Shown here piece by piece: positions 1 through 6,753 of a stretch of DNA of 7,317 nt. The translations under genes were made by a program, and so were the position numbers. This DNA comes from JBJKPP01 sp046706145 (GTDB taxonomy: Bacteria > Bacteroidota > Ignavibacteria > Ignavibacteriales > Ignavibacteriaceae). The DNA is taken from positions 1 through 7,317 of the forward strand of contig JBJKPP010000140.1 in the NCBI GenBank assembly GCA_046706145.1. The letters are read 5' to 3'. Within the stretch, counting starts at the first letter, position 1; each line of letters begins with the position of its first letter. The notes under the pieces were generated by a model, which was not told where the DNA came from, ran no database searches, and worked only from the letters and a program-made list of their open reading frames with translations.

Positions 1-767
1 TCAGGCTCATCCTTGAAATCCTGCATTGCATCCTTAGCGTATCTTGGTTCTACATAATAGTAAACAGGAATATTATCAAATTTATCCTTTATGATTGTGT
101 ATTTACCTGCGACTATAGAATTCAGATATACTACATGAGGTATGTTTTCAACCCAGTGGAAGGTTTTTGTTTTGTTTTTTCTATCAGTTGTCACTTTACT
201 TAAAATCCCGTTAGATACAACTGTCCAATCTTTTGGTACAGTTGCTGTAAGAGCACTGGTTGAAAAGTCATCCGGGTAATCGTGACATGGATACCAGTAT
301 TGAGCATCTTCTTCCTCGCTTTGACTCCATATTTCCGGAGTTCTGTTGGGATAAGCACTGTCTGGTAAAATAAAAAATATTCCTTTTTTGGGTATTGTCG
401 AATAGGTTATAGAATAGGTGAGAGTATCGTCTAAACCATATGATTTATCTAATTTTATTATCAGCTGTTTACCATCGTAGCTATAGTTTAGACTCTCGTG
501 ATTCATTACAACTTTGTTTATGGTCATACCTGTAGCATTCAGAGTAACATCCCTGTAATCTTCTCTAAGAGGAACTATCTTTTCGGTTGCTACACCAAAC
601 AGCTCTTTCTTATTCAAGTTAAAATGGAAATCAAGTGAAAGATTTACCATATGGAACTCTCTATTTGGCGCATATCTCAACGGCGGAAGTTTATGATCAT
701 TGATTTGTGCAAGTGATGTGCAAGTAATTAAACTTGAATAAAAGAATAAGGGAAGAAGCTTTTTCAT
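1..767 (-). CDS. Exported M1-family (aminopeptidase N-like) metallo-aminopeptidase, N-terminal part
   Basis: Reading leftward from an ATG at 767, the frame stays open for 255 codons to the window edge, so the C-terminal part is missing. Residues 1-20 form a Sec signal peptide (KK, hydrophobic stretch, probable cut after TSLA20, before QIN). The rest matches the N-terminal beta-saddle domain of M1 peptidases. The best landmark is at residues 147-167, where a tryptophan and Gln149 precede an acidic stretch and then YWYPCHDYPDD. This resembles the WTQGEDEDARYWFPCFDHP-type block of bacterial M1 enzymes, whose glutamine lies near the substrate N terminus. A second landmark is WTVVSNGIL at 181-189. 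The catalytic HExxH zinc site would lie beyond the window, so activity cannot be judged. Family knowledge: these enzymes remove N-terminal residues from peptides; the signal places this one in the periplasm or outside the cell. A GAGG-type ribosome site lies about 8 nt before the start. The 155-nt gap from the glycosidase gene behind it, with a weak hairpin, leaves co-transcription open. Confidence 0.87.
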   Translation of the reverse strand, partial: MKKLLPLFFYSSLITCTSLAQINDHKLPPLRYAPNREFHMVNLSLDFHFNLNKKELFGVATEKIVPLREDYRDVTLNATGMTINKVVMNHESLNYSYDGKQLIIKLDKSYGLDDTLTYSITYSTIPKKGIFFILPDSAYPNRTPEIWSQSEEEDAQYWYPCHDYPDDFSTSALTATVPKDWTVVSNGILSKVTTDRKNKTKTFHWVENIPHVVYLNSIVAGKYTIIKDKFDNIPVYYYVEPRYAKDAMQDFKDEP

Positions 768-885
768 TTTTGACCTCAGAACTCTTGCTAAAATGACTTA
801 TATCTTGGAAAAATAAGTTTACACAGACTCAATAGATTTATTGATGATTTAGCGCACAATCACTTAGATTCCGTTCAGCCTTGAA

Positions 886-909
886 TAAAAATGACGATAA
901 GGAGATCGT
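886..909 (-). terminator. Weak possible terminator after the GH3 gene
   Basis: On the minus strand, just after the GH3 stop codon, ACGAT (909-905) can pair with ATCGT (898-894) around a six-base loop. A run of five T follows two bases later (891-887). The stem is only 5 bp and the T run is offset, so termination would be inefficient and read-through into the aminopeptidase gene is plausible. Confidence 0.3.
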
Positions 910-922
910 TCTCATAATCTGA

Positions 923-3427
923 TCATTTAAAAGTTATTTTTTCCTTTAATTTAATATCTCTTGAAGAAGAGCCAATTAATATTTCATACGACCCCGGGCT
1001 AACCTGCCAATCGTGTTTCTGCGTATTATAATACTCGAAGTCTTCTTTTACAAGTTTGAATTTTACTGTTTCAGTTTCACCACGATTTAACACAACACGG
1101 CTGAAATTTTTTAGTACTTTAGGTGGTTCTTCGACCACGGAATTAATTGCGTGAATGTAAAGCTGCGGTATTTCAGCACCTTTGTATTTGCCAACATTTT
1201 TTACATCAAACGAAACAACTAAATTATTATCTTCACCTTTAATGTTGATATTACTAAAATCAAATTTTGTGTAGGAGAGTCCGTAGCCAAAGGGAAACAA
1301 AGGTTTGATATCATTTTTATCAAAGTATCGGTATCCCACAAAGATACTATCACTATAGACTGAAACGCTGTCTTTTTTATGATAAGAGTTGTAAGCAGAA
1401 CAGTCTTTCCAACTTTTTGGGAAAGTTATAGGCAACTTTCCGGAAGGATTGTATTTCCCCAACAAGACGTCTGCTATTGCATTGCCAATTTCATCACCTC
1501 CAAACCATGATTCAACCACCGCATTAACGTTTCCTAGCCATTTGCTCATCAAAACGGGGGAGCCCGATGTTATTATTACAATTGTGTTCTTATTTGCGGC
1601 AGCAATTTCATTTATTAATTGATCTTGATCGTCAGGAAGATCAAGATTTGGTCTGTCTGAGCCTTCCCCCTCGAAATTGTTAGAGGTTCCTGCAAAAACA
1701 AGTGCTACATCCGAATTTTTAGCTGCTTCAACAGCTTCCTGAATCAAATTTTTGTTTGAATTTCGCCAGCCAAGCTTAATTTCTGCTCCTCCGGTATTCT
1801 GAAAATATTCGAGTTTGATCTTATAAAATATACCTTTTCTTAAATGAGTTTTGAAAGTTCGCGTTTCGGGTGCATGCTGGTTCCAATCGTTAATTACGAG
1901 GCTATCATCAAAATACATCCTAACACCATCATCACTTACAACATCTATTGAAAAATCAGTCGTTTCAGAAGCTTTCAGAAAGCCTGTCCATCTTACGGAA
2001 AAACTATCAGGGTCAAATCCTTTGACCGGTGAAAGATTATCCCAATTGAAATTAATTTGTGAATCTATTTTTGTAACTGCAGGATTTCCTTCTAGGTTTT
2101 CATTTTTGAAATATTCTGCTTTTAAACCATTTGCGCTTTTATCACTTGCAATTTGGAATAAACTTTTTGCTGGGATAGGTATGAGATCCCCGCCAAACTT
2201 AACTCCTTGTGAAAAATTGATTTTTATTTTTTTTGGCAGCTTTTTTTCTAAAGCTTGCAGTGGACTTACACTATAAACCGGGGTAACCATAGCGCTGCCT
2301 CCACCCTGAGTACGAGCAATTGCTGCATCCGGTCCTATTACAGCAATTGATTTTATGTTCTTCACGTTTAACGGCAGTGCCTCGCTTTGATTTTTCAAAA
2401 GCACTATTCCCTCGACAGCACTTCTGTACGCAACTGATTGATGTTTTTTGGAATTGATTAAAGCTGGGTTTGGCTTAATTGGATGATCAAATAATCCAAG
2501 CTTAAATATTAAAGTAAGAATGTTTCTAACTTTATTGTTTATAGTTTTTATTTTGACTTTACCGGAGTCTACTGCTCCGGTCAATGTTTCTGGGTTCATA
2601 TATATTCCAGTTGGCATTTCGAGATCCAAACCGTTCCTCGCAGTTCCTAATGTGCCGTGAACGGCGCCCCAGTCGGACATTGCCAATCCATTAAATCCCC
2701 ATTTATCTCTCAAAACATCATTCAGCAGATAAGGATTTTCGCTGCAATAGGTACCGTTGATTTTATTGTAAGCTGCCATTATACAAAGAACATGTGCATC
2801 TGTGACGGCTGCCTTGAAAGCAGGGAAATAAATTTCGTTAAGAGTCCGTTCATCAATTTTTTCATTCACAAACATTCTTTCGTATTCCTGATTGTTAGCG
2901 GCGAAATGTTTAACTGTAGCAGCAACGCCCACACTTTGAACACCTTCAATATAGCTTACTGCCATTCTTGAAGTTAGGTAAGGATCTTCTCCAAAACTTT
3001 CAAAATCTCTACCGCATAAAGGAAGACGGGCTATATTAACATTTGGTCCTAATAATACATCTCTTCCTTTGCCCCTCAACTCTTCTCCGATTGATTCTCC
3101 GACCTTATTAATCAGGGAAGTATCCCAAGAGGCTGCCATGCAAATTCCAGCAGGAAAAGCTGTAGATTTTCCCCATCTTACTCCAAGAGGGCCGTCTGAC
3201 ATTTTTAATTCAGGTATTCCGAGCCTTTTAATTGGCTTAGTTGCAAACCCTGTACCCCCTAATAAGTCCAGTTTTTCCTGGAGGGTCATTCTTTTAAGTA
3301 AGTCATCTACTCTTTGTTTGATTGAGAGTTTTGCATTCTTGTAAGGTGCGTTCTCATTTTGTGCATAAGTTTTTGTAATTATAATTACTGATAAAATTAA
3401 AAAAAATAATAAGTAGAATTTCTTCAT
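923..3427 (-). CDS. Exported glycoside hydrolase family 3 (beta-glucosidase-like) with PA14 insert
   Basis: This 834-residue protein is complete. The signal peptide is residues 1-22 (cut near TYA22, before QNE). The GH3 N-terminal TIM barrel runs from about 38 to 310, with SDGPLGVRW near 77-85, GRDFESFGEDPYL at 139-151, KHF at 173-175, and the nucleophile motif MSDWG at 250-254, making Asp252 the expected nucleophile. The C-terminal alpha/beta sandwich (about 335-430 and 560-675) is interrupted by a PA14 domain at about 434-556. The sandwich resumes with FEGEGSDRPNLDLP at 585-598, where Glu588 (or nearby Glu586) is the likely acid/base. A fibronectin III-like domain (about 730-825, with AEIPQLYI) closes the protein. 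This order and length match PA14-containing beta-glucosidases such as Kluyveromyces BglI; PA14 in that enzyme shapes the entrance to the active site. Expected reaction: release of terminal glucose, or a related sugar, from beta-linked saccharides in the periplasm or outside. Exact substrate is not readable; beta-xylosidase is an alternative. No type IX secretion tail is seen. The start has an AGGGAG ribosome site about 6 nt upstream. It is divergent from a hexose carrier, which fits uptake of its product. Confidence 0.93.
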   Translation of the reverse strand: MKKFYLLFFLILSVIIITKTYAQNENAPYKNAKLSIKQRVDDLLKRMTLQEKLDLLGGTGFATKPIKRLGIPELKMSDGPLGVRWGKSTAFPAGICMAASWDTSLINKVGESIGEELRGKGRDVLLGPNVNIARLPLCGRDFESFGEDPYLTSRMAVSYIEGVQSVGVAATVKHFAANNQEYERMFVNEKIDERTLNEIYFPAFKAAVTDAHVLCIMAAYNKINGTYCSENPYLLNDVLRDKWGFNGLAMSDWGAVHGTLGTARNGLDLEMPTGIYMNPETLTGAVDSGKVKIKTINNKVRNILTLIFKLGLFDHPIKPNPALINSKKHQSVAYRSAVEGIVLLKNQSEALPLNVKNIKSIAVIGPDAAIARTQGGGSAMVTPVYSVSPLQALEKKLPKKIKINFSQGVKFGGDLIPIPAKSLFQIASDKSANGLKAEYFKNENLEGNPAVTKIDSQINFNWDNLSPVKGFDPDSFSVRWTGFLKASETTDFSIDVVSDDGVRMYFDDSLVINDWNQHAPETRTFKTHLRKGIFYKIKLEYFQNTGGAEIKLGWRNSNKNLIQEAVEAAKNSDVALVFAGTSNNFEGEGSDRPNLDLPDDQDQLINEIAAANKNTIVIITSGSPVLMSKWLGNVNAVVESWFGGDEIGNAIADVLLGKYNPSGKLPITFPKSWKDCSAYNSYHKKDSVSVYSDSIFVGYRYFDKNDIKPLFPFGYGLSYTKFDFSNINIKGEDNNLVVSFDVKNVGKYKGAEIPQLYIHAINSVVEEPPKVLKNFSRVVLNRGETETVKFKLVKEDFEYYNTQKHDWQVSPGSYEILIGSSSRDIKLKEKITFK

Positions 3428-3450
3428 GGATATCTCCCTAAAATTTATGA

Positions 3451-3458
3451 CAAGTATA
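3451..3458 (-). promoter_or_regulatory. Possible -7 box for the GH3 gene
   Basis: The minus strand reads TATACTTG here, one mismatch from the Bacteroidetes -7 consensus TAnnTTTG, and lies 24 nt before the ATG at 3427. The expected -33 TTTG is not evident at the right distance, so this is only a candidate. Confidence 0.2.
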
Positions 3459-3558
3459 AATATTTAAGATAAAAAAAGGTTTGTTTAAAAGTTCTTTCGG
3501 AGGTTTCGGCTTGCATACTGACTCAAAAATTCCCTTTTAAAATTGTAGCTCCCTCATA

Positions 3559-3611
3559 AAAGTTTGGTTTTAGAGTTTCTCTTTACATGATATTATTTTT
3601 ACCAAACCTTT
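3559..3611. repeat. Imperfect inverted repeat in the divergent region
   Basis: AAAGTTTGGT (3559-3568) is the inverse complement of ACCAAACCTTT (3601-3611) apart from one bulged base; 32 nt separate the arms. It could be a two-site operator or an RNA stem on a long leader. No regulator gene is in the window to match it to. Confidence 0.35.
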
Positions 3612-3760
3612 GGAGAAAACGTACATTTCTAATGGTAACTTAAACCTATTAATCTATTTTCGCAAAACACCTTAAGGAATAAATTACTTTCGTGTGAGGA
3701 TTCGCTTTTAAGTTTCTTTATTTACTATGCAGTCTCAAATTCTTATAACAACAAATTTAA

Positions 3761-3792
3761 TTGTATTATTCTAAACGAATTTTGTTATTTTG
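3761..3792 (+). promoter_or_regulatory. Candidate promoter for the sugar carrier gene
   Basis: TTG at 3761-3763, preceded by TTTAA, is followed after 21 nt by TTATTTTG (3785-3792), close to the Bacteroidetes -33/-7 pair TTTG / TAnnTTTG. If used, it would give a leader of about 130 nt that contains the inverted repeat at 3794-3837. The match is imperfect and AT-rich sequence produces such boxes by chance. Confidence 0.3.
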
Positions 3793-3793
3793 T

Positions 3794-3837
3794 ACCGATA
3801 TAATATTTTTAGAATTCAAAGTTTTATTATAATCGGT
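3794..3837 (+). repeat. Inverted repeat upstream of the sugar carrier gene
   Basis: ACCGATATAATA (3794-3805) pairs with TATTATAATCGGT (3825-3837), with one extra base in the right arm and 19 nt between the arms. It begins just after the candidate -7 box and ends about 90 nt before the start codon. It may be a regulator site around the transcription start or a leader hairpin. Confidence 0.4.
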
Positions 3838-3929
3838 TTATTAGAAGAATAAAAAGGATTTTAAACGAACATTTAATCGAGCAACCACAACCCTTTTGAA
3901 AAAGTTATAATACAGAAAGGCACAATTTC

Positions 3930-5360
3930 ATGGCAGGCATTAGCGGATCAGCGGGACAAGCTACACCAACTTCACAAACGAATCAGGCACAAATGTACAG
4001 AGTGCCTTTTGCAATAATGACTTCATTATTCTTCATGTGGGGCTTCATGACGGTTTGGAATGATATTTTGATTCCAAGATTCAAAGAAGCTTTCACATTG
4101 AACTATTTTGAAGCCTTTTTGGTTCAATTTGCATTTTTTGGAGCTTACTTCATTGGGTCGCTTATTTATTTTATAATCTCTTCTACTACAGGAGATCCAA
4201 TTGGGAAAATGGGTTATAAGAATGCCATTGTAATGGGCCTTCTAATATCAGCTTTAGGTAGCGCCTTATTCTGGCCAGCAGCTACTCTCAATTCTTATTT
4301 GATGTTTTTAATTGCACTTTTCATTGTAGGTCTTGGTTTTGCGATGCTGCAAATTGCGGCAAATCCATATGTAACTATACTCGGCCCCGAACGTACAGCG
4401 TCCAGTAGACTGAACCTTGCGCAGGGTTTCAATTCTGTTGGAACGACAATAGGCCCGTTGATTGGAGGTTATTTAATTTTCGAATATTTTAGTCAGGGCA
4501 ATATACATGGAGCGGATTCCGTAAAAGTACCTTACCTCGCATTTTGTATCGTATTCATTATCCTGGCAGTAATATTTTATTTTATTCATTTACCTCATAT
4601 TGGAGAAGGAGAAATTAAAAAGGGAGCCGGCGCACTAAAATATCCGCATGTTGTCCTAGGCGTCATTGCAATTTTTATGTATGTGGGCGGAGAAGTAACC
4701 GTTGGAAGTTCGATTATTGTGTTTCTCGGACAAAAGAGTGTAGCAGGACTAACCGCCCTTCAAGCAAGTAAATATGTAGCATTATTCTGGGGTGGTTTGC
4801 TAATAGGCAGGTTTATGGGAGCTGTGATACTTAGTGAGATGAAAACAAAAAATAAACAGCTTATTTTAGGCGGGATACCTATAGCAGCTATTATTTTGCT
4901 GGGCATAATAAGTGGATGGGGAGTTATGCTGCATTACCTGCCGCTAATAATTCTTTGTTGGCTTCTGTTCCAATTAGGTAAAGGTAAAGCTGCTCGAACT
5001 TTAACAATTTTCATGGTAGCGATTGTAGCCTTGCTTATTACAGCTATTGTTGCAGGGGGAAGAGTTGCAATGTGGTGTGTTGTAGGAGTTGGTTTGTTTA
5101 CTTCAATTGGCTGGTCTAATACATTCTCTCTTGCTTTAGAGGGGACTGGCGTATTTAAAAGCCAGGTGTCTTCACTACTTGTTATGGCAATTTTGGGTGG
5201 AGCAATATTACCTCCAATCCAGGGTCATATTGCAGATTTAGGCGGCTTACAAATTTCGTACATTGTTCCTTTAATTGCCTATAGCTATGTGGGATTCTAT
5301 GGTTTGAAAGGTCATAAAATAGGAAGAAATCGAGCTGCAGAAGTGGCTAAAAATGCTTAG
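3930..5360 (+). CDS. GluP/FucP-family MFS sugar:proton symporter (glucose/galactose type)
   Basis: This 476-residue membrane protein belongs to the fucose-galactose-glucose branch of the major facilitator superfamily. Family blocks seen are LFFMWGFMTVWNDILIPRF (34-51), ALGSALFWPAA (108-118), AANPYVTILGPE (143-154), RLNLAQGFNSVGTTIGPLIGG (160-180), then LLVMAILGGAILPPIQGHIAD (416-436) and YIVPLIAYSYVGFYG (444-458) near the end. Asp45 matches Asp46 of E. coli FucP, a proton-coupling residue. The position of FucP Glu135 is Gln141 here, as usual in the glucose/galactose branch, so hexose other than fucose is the better guess. Six helices are visible in the first half. The second half has about eight: residues 306-352 add two hydrophobic segments (about 310-328 and 333-349) not expected in a roughly 430-residue family member. 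The start is supported by AAAGG about 9 nt upstream. Divergence from the exported GH3 enzyme suggests import of the glucose it releases. Substrate is inferred, not shown. Confidence 0.9.
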   Translation: MAGISGSAGQATPTSQTNQAQMYRVPFAIMTSLFFMWGFMTVWNDILIPRFKEAFTLNYFEAFLVQFAFFGAYFIGSLIYFIISSTTGDPIGKMGYKNAIVMGLLISALGSALFWPAATLNSYLMFLIALFIVGLGFAMLQIAANPYVTILGPERTASSRLNLAQGFNSVGTTIGPLIGGYLIFEYFSQGNIHGADSVKVPYLAFCIVFIILAVIFYFIHLPHIGEGEIKKGAGALKYPHVVLGVIAIFMYVGGEVTVGSSIIVFLGQKSVAGLTALQASKYVALFWGGLLIGRFMGAVILSEMKTKNKQLILGGIPIAAIILLGIISGWGVMLHYLPLIILCWLLFQLGKGKAARTLTIFMVAIVALLITAIVAGGRVAMWCVVGVGLFTSIGWSNTFSLALEGTGVFKSQVSSLLVMAILGGAILPPIQGHIADLGGLQISYIVPLIAYSYVGFYGLKGHKIGRNRAAEVAKNA

Positions 5361-5732
5361 TCAAAAATAGTCGTGGATAATGATTTGAGGAAAAGGGATA
5401 ATTATAGTAATCAGAAGAGATTTGTTGATTTCTTAGTAATGACCTAAGCTCCAAAAAATAGGGTACTGAATTTTCTTTGATTAAATTTTACTAATTATTT
5501 TTTCCTACAAAAGATAGATTTCAAAATTTATCCAATCTAATATCTCTTAAAAAAGGAACCAAGGGGAACACAGTTATAAATTAATATATTAAAGAAAGAT
5601 TTATCTTTATAGTATATTTGTAAACATAATCCAAATTGCAAAAGTCAACAAATAATCATAATAAATCTTGCTTTATATTACTTTTTTTATAATGTTTGCC
5701 GAATCGGTTAAACAAAAAAGGAAGTCCCTAAT
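5361..5732 (+). other. 372-bp AT-rich intergenic region
   Basis: No coding frame of note and no strong terminator after the carrier gene are visible; the only hairpins are short (for example CTTAG/CTAAG near 5430-5450, without a T run). A small perfect palindrome, AAAGAT-TT-ATCTTT, lies at 5595-5608, directly before TATATTTG (5613-5620), a perfect match to the Bacteroidetes -7 consensus but without a clear -33 partner. A second promoter candidate lies at 5667-5698. Confidence 0.5.
5667..5698 (+). promoter_or_regulatory. Candidate promoter for the outer-membrane barrel gene
   Basis: CTTG (5667-5670) and AATGTTTG (5691-5698) are 20 nt apart and resemble the TTTG / TAnnTTTG pair; TATAAT also occurs at 5688-5693. 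Use of this site would give a short leader of about 30 nt. The perfect TATATTTG at 5613-5620 is the competing candidate. Confidence 0.3.
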
Positions 5733-6359
5733 ATGAAAAGAAAACTTCATATGTTTTTTGTGCTGGTCTTCTTAATTTCTTCAACTAGTCTTTTTGCCCA
5801 GTCTCCGCTTGAAATTGGGGGTAAGGTTGGGCTCAATTTTGCCAGCCTAAGTGGAAATGACGTTCCACAAGGTAATTCTTCACGTACGGGATTGTTGATC
5901 GGTGGATTTTTGACCTATAAGTTTGCCCCGATGTTTGCCCTTCAGCCTGAACTTCTATATTCTGCTAAAGGCGCTACGGGTTCGCTTGGAGCAGGTGAAA
6001 GTTACACATTTGCTTTAAATTATTTTGAGGTACCTGTATTGTTAAAGCTGCTTATTCCTCTAGCTCCAGGTACACCAGTAAACTTGAATGTATTTGCTGG
6101 ACCTGATTTTAATTTTAATGTCTCTTCCAACATTACTGAGACTTATGCTGGACAGACTAACACAGTAGATGAGTCGAGTAATACAAGCGGCTTTGATTTC
6201 GATTTAGTATTTGGAGCAGGTGTCGGTTTCAAAGTTGGTTTAGCAGATTTACTGTTAGATCTACGTTACGGTTTGGGACTTGGCTCTGCTGCTACGAATA
6301 ATTTGGATTTGAAAAACAGAGCATTTACCATAACAGCAGGAGTGGGCTTTTCTCTTTAA
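5733..6359 (+). CDS. Small outer-membrane beta-barrel protein (porin-like, PF13568 type)
   Basis: The 208-residue protein starts with a clear Sec signal (KRK, hydrophobic core, cut after SLFA22, before QSP). The mature part alternates aromatic or hydrophobic strands with polar turns, consistent with about eight beta strands. Landmarks typical of the Bacteroidetes 'outer membrane protein beta-barrel' family are GGKVGLNFASLSG (29-41), LQPELLYSAKG (70-80), YFEVPVLLKLL (97-107), FAGPDFNF (121-128), DLVFGAGVGFKVG (157-169), LDLRYGLGLG (175-184) and a closing strand ending VGFSL. The last residue is leucine rather than the more common phenylalanine. The segment at about 131-152 is rich in Ser, Thr and Asn and is probably a surface loop. 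No specific function can be assigned; members are usually called porin family proteins without a known substrate. AAGGAAG about 10 nt upstream supports the start. It appears to be a single-gene unit, closed by the terminator at 6384-6412. Confidence 0.85.
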   Translation: MKRKLHMFFVLVFLISSTSLFAQSPLEIGGKVGLNFASLSGNDVPQGNSSRTGLLIGGFLTYKFAPMFALQPELLYSAKGATGSLGAGESYTFALNYFEVPVLLKLLIPLAPGTPVNLNVFAGPDFNFNVSSNITETYAGQTNTVDESSNTSGFDFDLVFGAGVGFKVGLADLLLDLRYGLGLGSAATNNLDLKNRAFTITAGVGFSL

Positions 6360-6383
6360 TCAGATAATTACTTTTATTAAAAT

Positions 6384-6412
6384 AAAGCCCCGTTTCCATA
6401 ACGGGGTTTTTT
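6384..6412. terminator. Strong, probably bidirectional hairpin terminator
   Basis: CCCCGTT (6388-6394) pairs with AACGGGG (6400-6406) around a five-base loop, followed by six T on the plus strand (6407-6412) and preceded by AAAG. It lies 25 nt after the barrel gene stop. On the minus strand the same stem is followed by CTTTATTTT, so it can also stop transcription from the facing tRNA gene. Confidence 0.9.
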
Positions 6413-6462
6413 GTTGATATTTTTTTAATCAAGAATATAAAAAATGTAAGTTTTATCTTTAG

Positions 6463-6552
6463 CGGAGAGGGGGGGATTCGAACCCCCGATACCCCTTTAC
6501 AGAGTATGACGGTTTAGCAAACCGTTGCCTTCAGCCACTCGGCCACCTCTCC
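6463..6552 (-). tRNA. tRNA-Ser (anticodon GCU)
   Basis: The 90-nt minus-strand sequence folds as a class II tRNA. The acceptor stem GGAGAGG/CCTCTCC is perfect. The D-arm is GCC/GGC, the anticodon stem ACGGT/ACCGT holds loop TTGCTAA with anticodon GCT (plus-strand 6516-6518), the long variable arm is 21 nt, and the T-arm GGGGG-TTCGAAT-CCCCC is perfect. The discriminator base is G, as usual for serine tRNAs. It decodes AGC and AGU. The CCA end is not encoded. Two 5' fragments of this gene lie immediately upstream in tandem. Confidence 0.97.
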
Positions 6553-6564
6553 GGCTGTTGAAGT

Positions 6565-6593
6565 AATAAAAAGGAAAATATAAAAAAGAACAA
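6565..6593 (-). promoter_or_regulatory. Candidate promoter of tRNA-Ser
   Basis: On the minus strand TTGTTC (6593-6588) and TTTATT (6570-6565) are separated by 17 nt, and the second box ends 12 nt before the mature tRNA 5' end, suitable spacing for a housekeeping promoter. Neither box is a close consensus match. Its stronger support is that the same pair and spacing recur 105 bp upstream (6698-6693 and 6675-6670). Confidence 0.4.
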
Positions 6594-6607
6594 GTATAAC
6601 GGTTTAG

Positions 6608-6623
6608 TCCCGATAAATCGGGA
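6608..6623. repeat. 16-bp palindrome A, unit 1
   Basis: TCCCGATAAATCGGGA: 7-bp arms around two bases. It sits where the anticodon arm would be. It shares the core CCCGA-N4-TCGGG with palindrome B. Confidence 0.9.
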
Positions 6624-6632
6624 TTGCCTTCA

Positions 6633-6648
6633 CCCCGACACGTCGGGG
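6633..6648. repeat. 16-bp palindrome B, unit 1
   Basis: CCCCGACACGTCGGGG: 7-bp arms around two bases. It sits where the D-arm of the tRNA would be, and has the same CCCGA-N4-TCGGG core as palindrome A. Confidence 0.9.
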
Positions 6649-6713
6649 CGCCTCTCCGGCTGTTGAAGTAATAAAGATGAAAATATAAAAAAGAACAAGT
6701 ACGATGGTTTAGC

Positions 6714-6727
6714 CCCGATAAATCGGG
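6714..6727. repeat. Palindrome A, unit 2
   Basis: CCCGATAAATCGGG is identical to the core of palindrome A in unit 1; the outermost T-A pair has been lost (C at 6713). Confidence 0.88.
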
Positions 6728-6737
6728 ATTGCCTTCA

Positions 6738-6753
6738 CTCCGATACGCCGGGG
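6738..6753. repeat. Palindrome B, unit 2 (degraded)
   Basis: CTCCGATACGCCGGGG corresponds to palindrome B of unit 1 with four substitutions, three inside the 16 bp affecting pairing; two pairs become G-T wobbles in plus-strand RNA and one becomes A-C. The hairpin is weakened. Confidence 0.75.

Larger units (their letters stand above)
3428..3929. other. 502-bp divergent intergenic region between GH3 and sugar carrier genes
   Basis: This AT-rich spacer must carry the promoters of both diverging genes. No convincing coding frame is visible in it. It contains two imperfect inverted repeats (3559-3611 and 3794-3837), a promoter-like pair on the plus strand (3761-3792) and a weak one on the minus strand (3451-3458). 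The length is generous for a simple divergent promoter and leaves room for regulator binding sites, but no known riboswitch or operator sequence was recognised. Confidence 0.6.
6593..6657 (-). pseudogene. Truncated tRNA-Ser copy with two palindromes (nearest copy)
   Basis: Starting at 6657 the minus strand repeats the tRNA 5' end (GGAGAGG), the D-loop/anticodon-stem link TGAAGGCAA and the anticodon-stem 3' side into the variable arm (CTAAACCGT, then ATACT). The D-arm segment of 12 nt is replaced by an 18-nt stretch holding CCCCGACGTGTCGGGG, and seven anticodon-arm bases are replaced by TCCCGATTTATCGGGA. The anticodon, T-arm and 3' acceptor strand are absent, so it cannot be a working tRNA. 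Confidence 0.85.

Noticed and set aside
720..722. Cys16 of the aminopeptidase as a lipoprotein attachment site
   Set aside because: The preceding residues are L-I-T; threonine directly before the cysteine does not fit the lipobox, and a normal signal peptidase I site follows after Ala20.
923..1200. Type IX secretion sorting domain at the GH3 C terminus
   Set aside because: The protein ends in the fibronectin III-like domain that normally closes this GH3 architecture; no additional tail domain is present.
1851..3344. Open frames on the plus strand at 1851-2276, 2657-2971 and 3069-3344
   Set aside because: All lie opposite the GH3 gene, have no recognisable domain or ribosome site, and the GH3 frame is full-length with all family motifs.
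3428..3929. Riboswitch or structured leader in the divergent spacer
   Set aside because: Apart from two inverted repeats, no conserved riboswitch sequence signature was recognised.
5595..5608. Perfect palindrome AAAGAT-TT-ATCTTT as an operator
   Set aside because: Very AT-rich surroundings make such a 14-bp palindrome likely by chance; kept only as a note in the intergenic entry.
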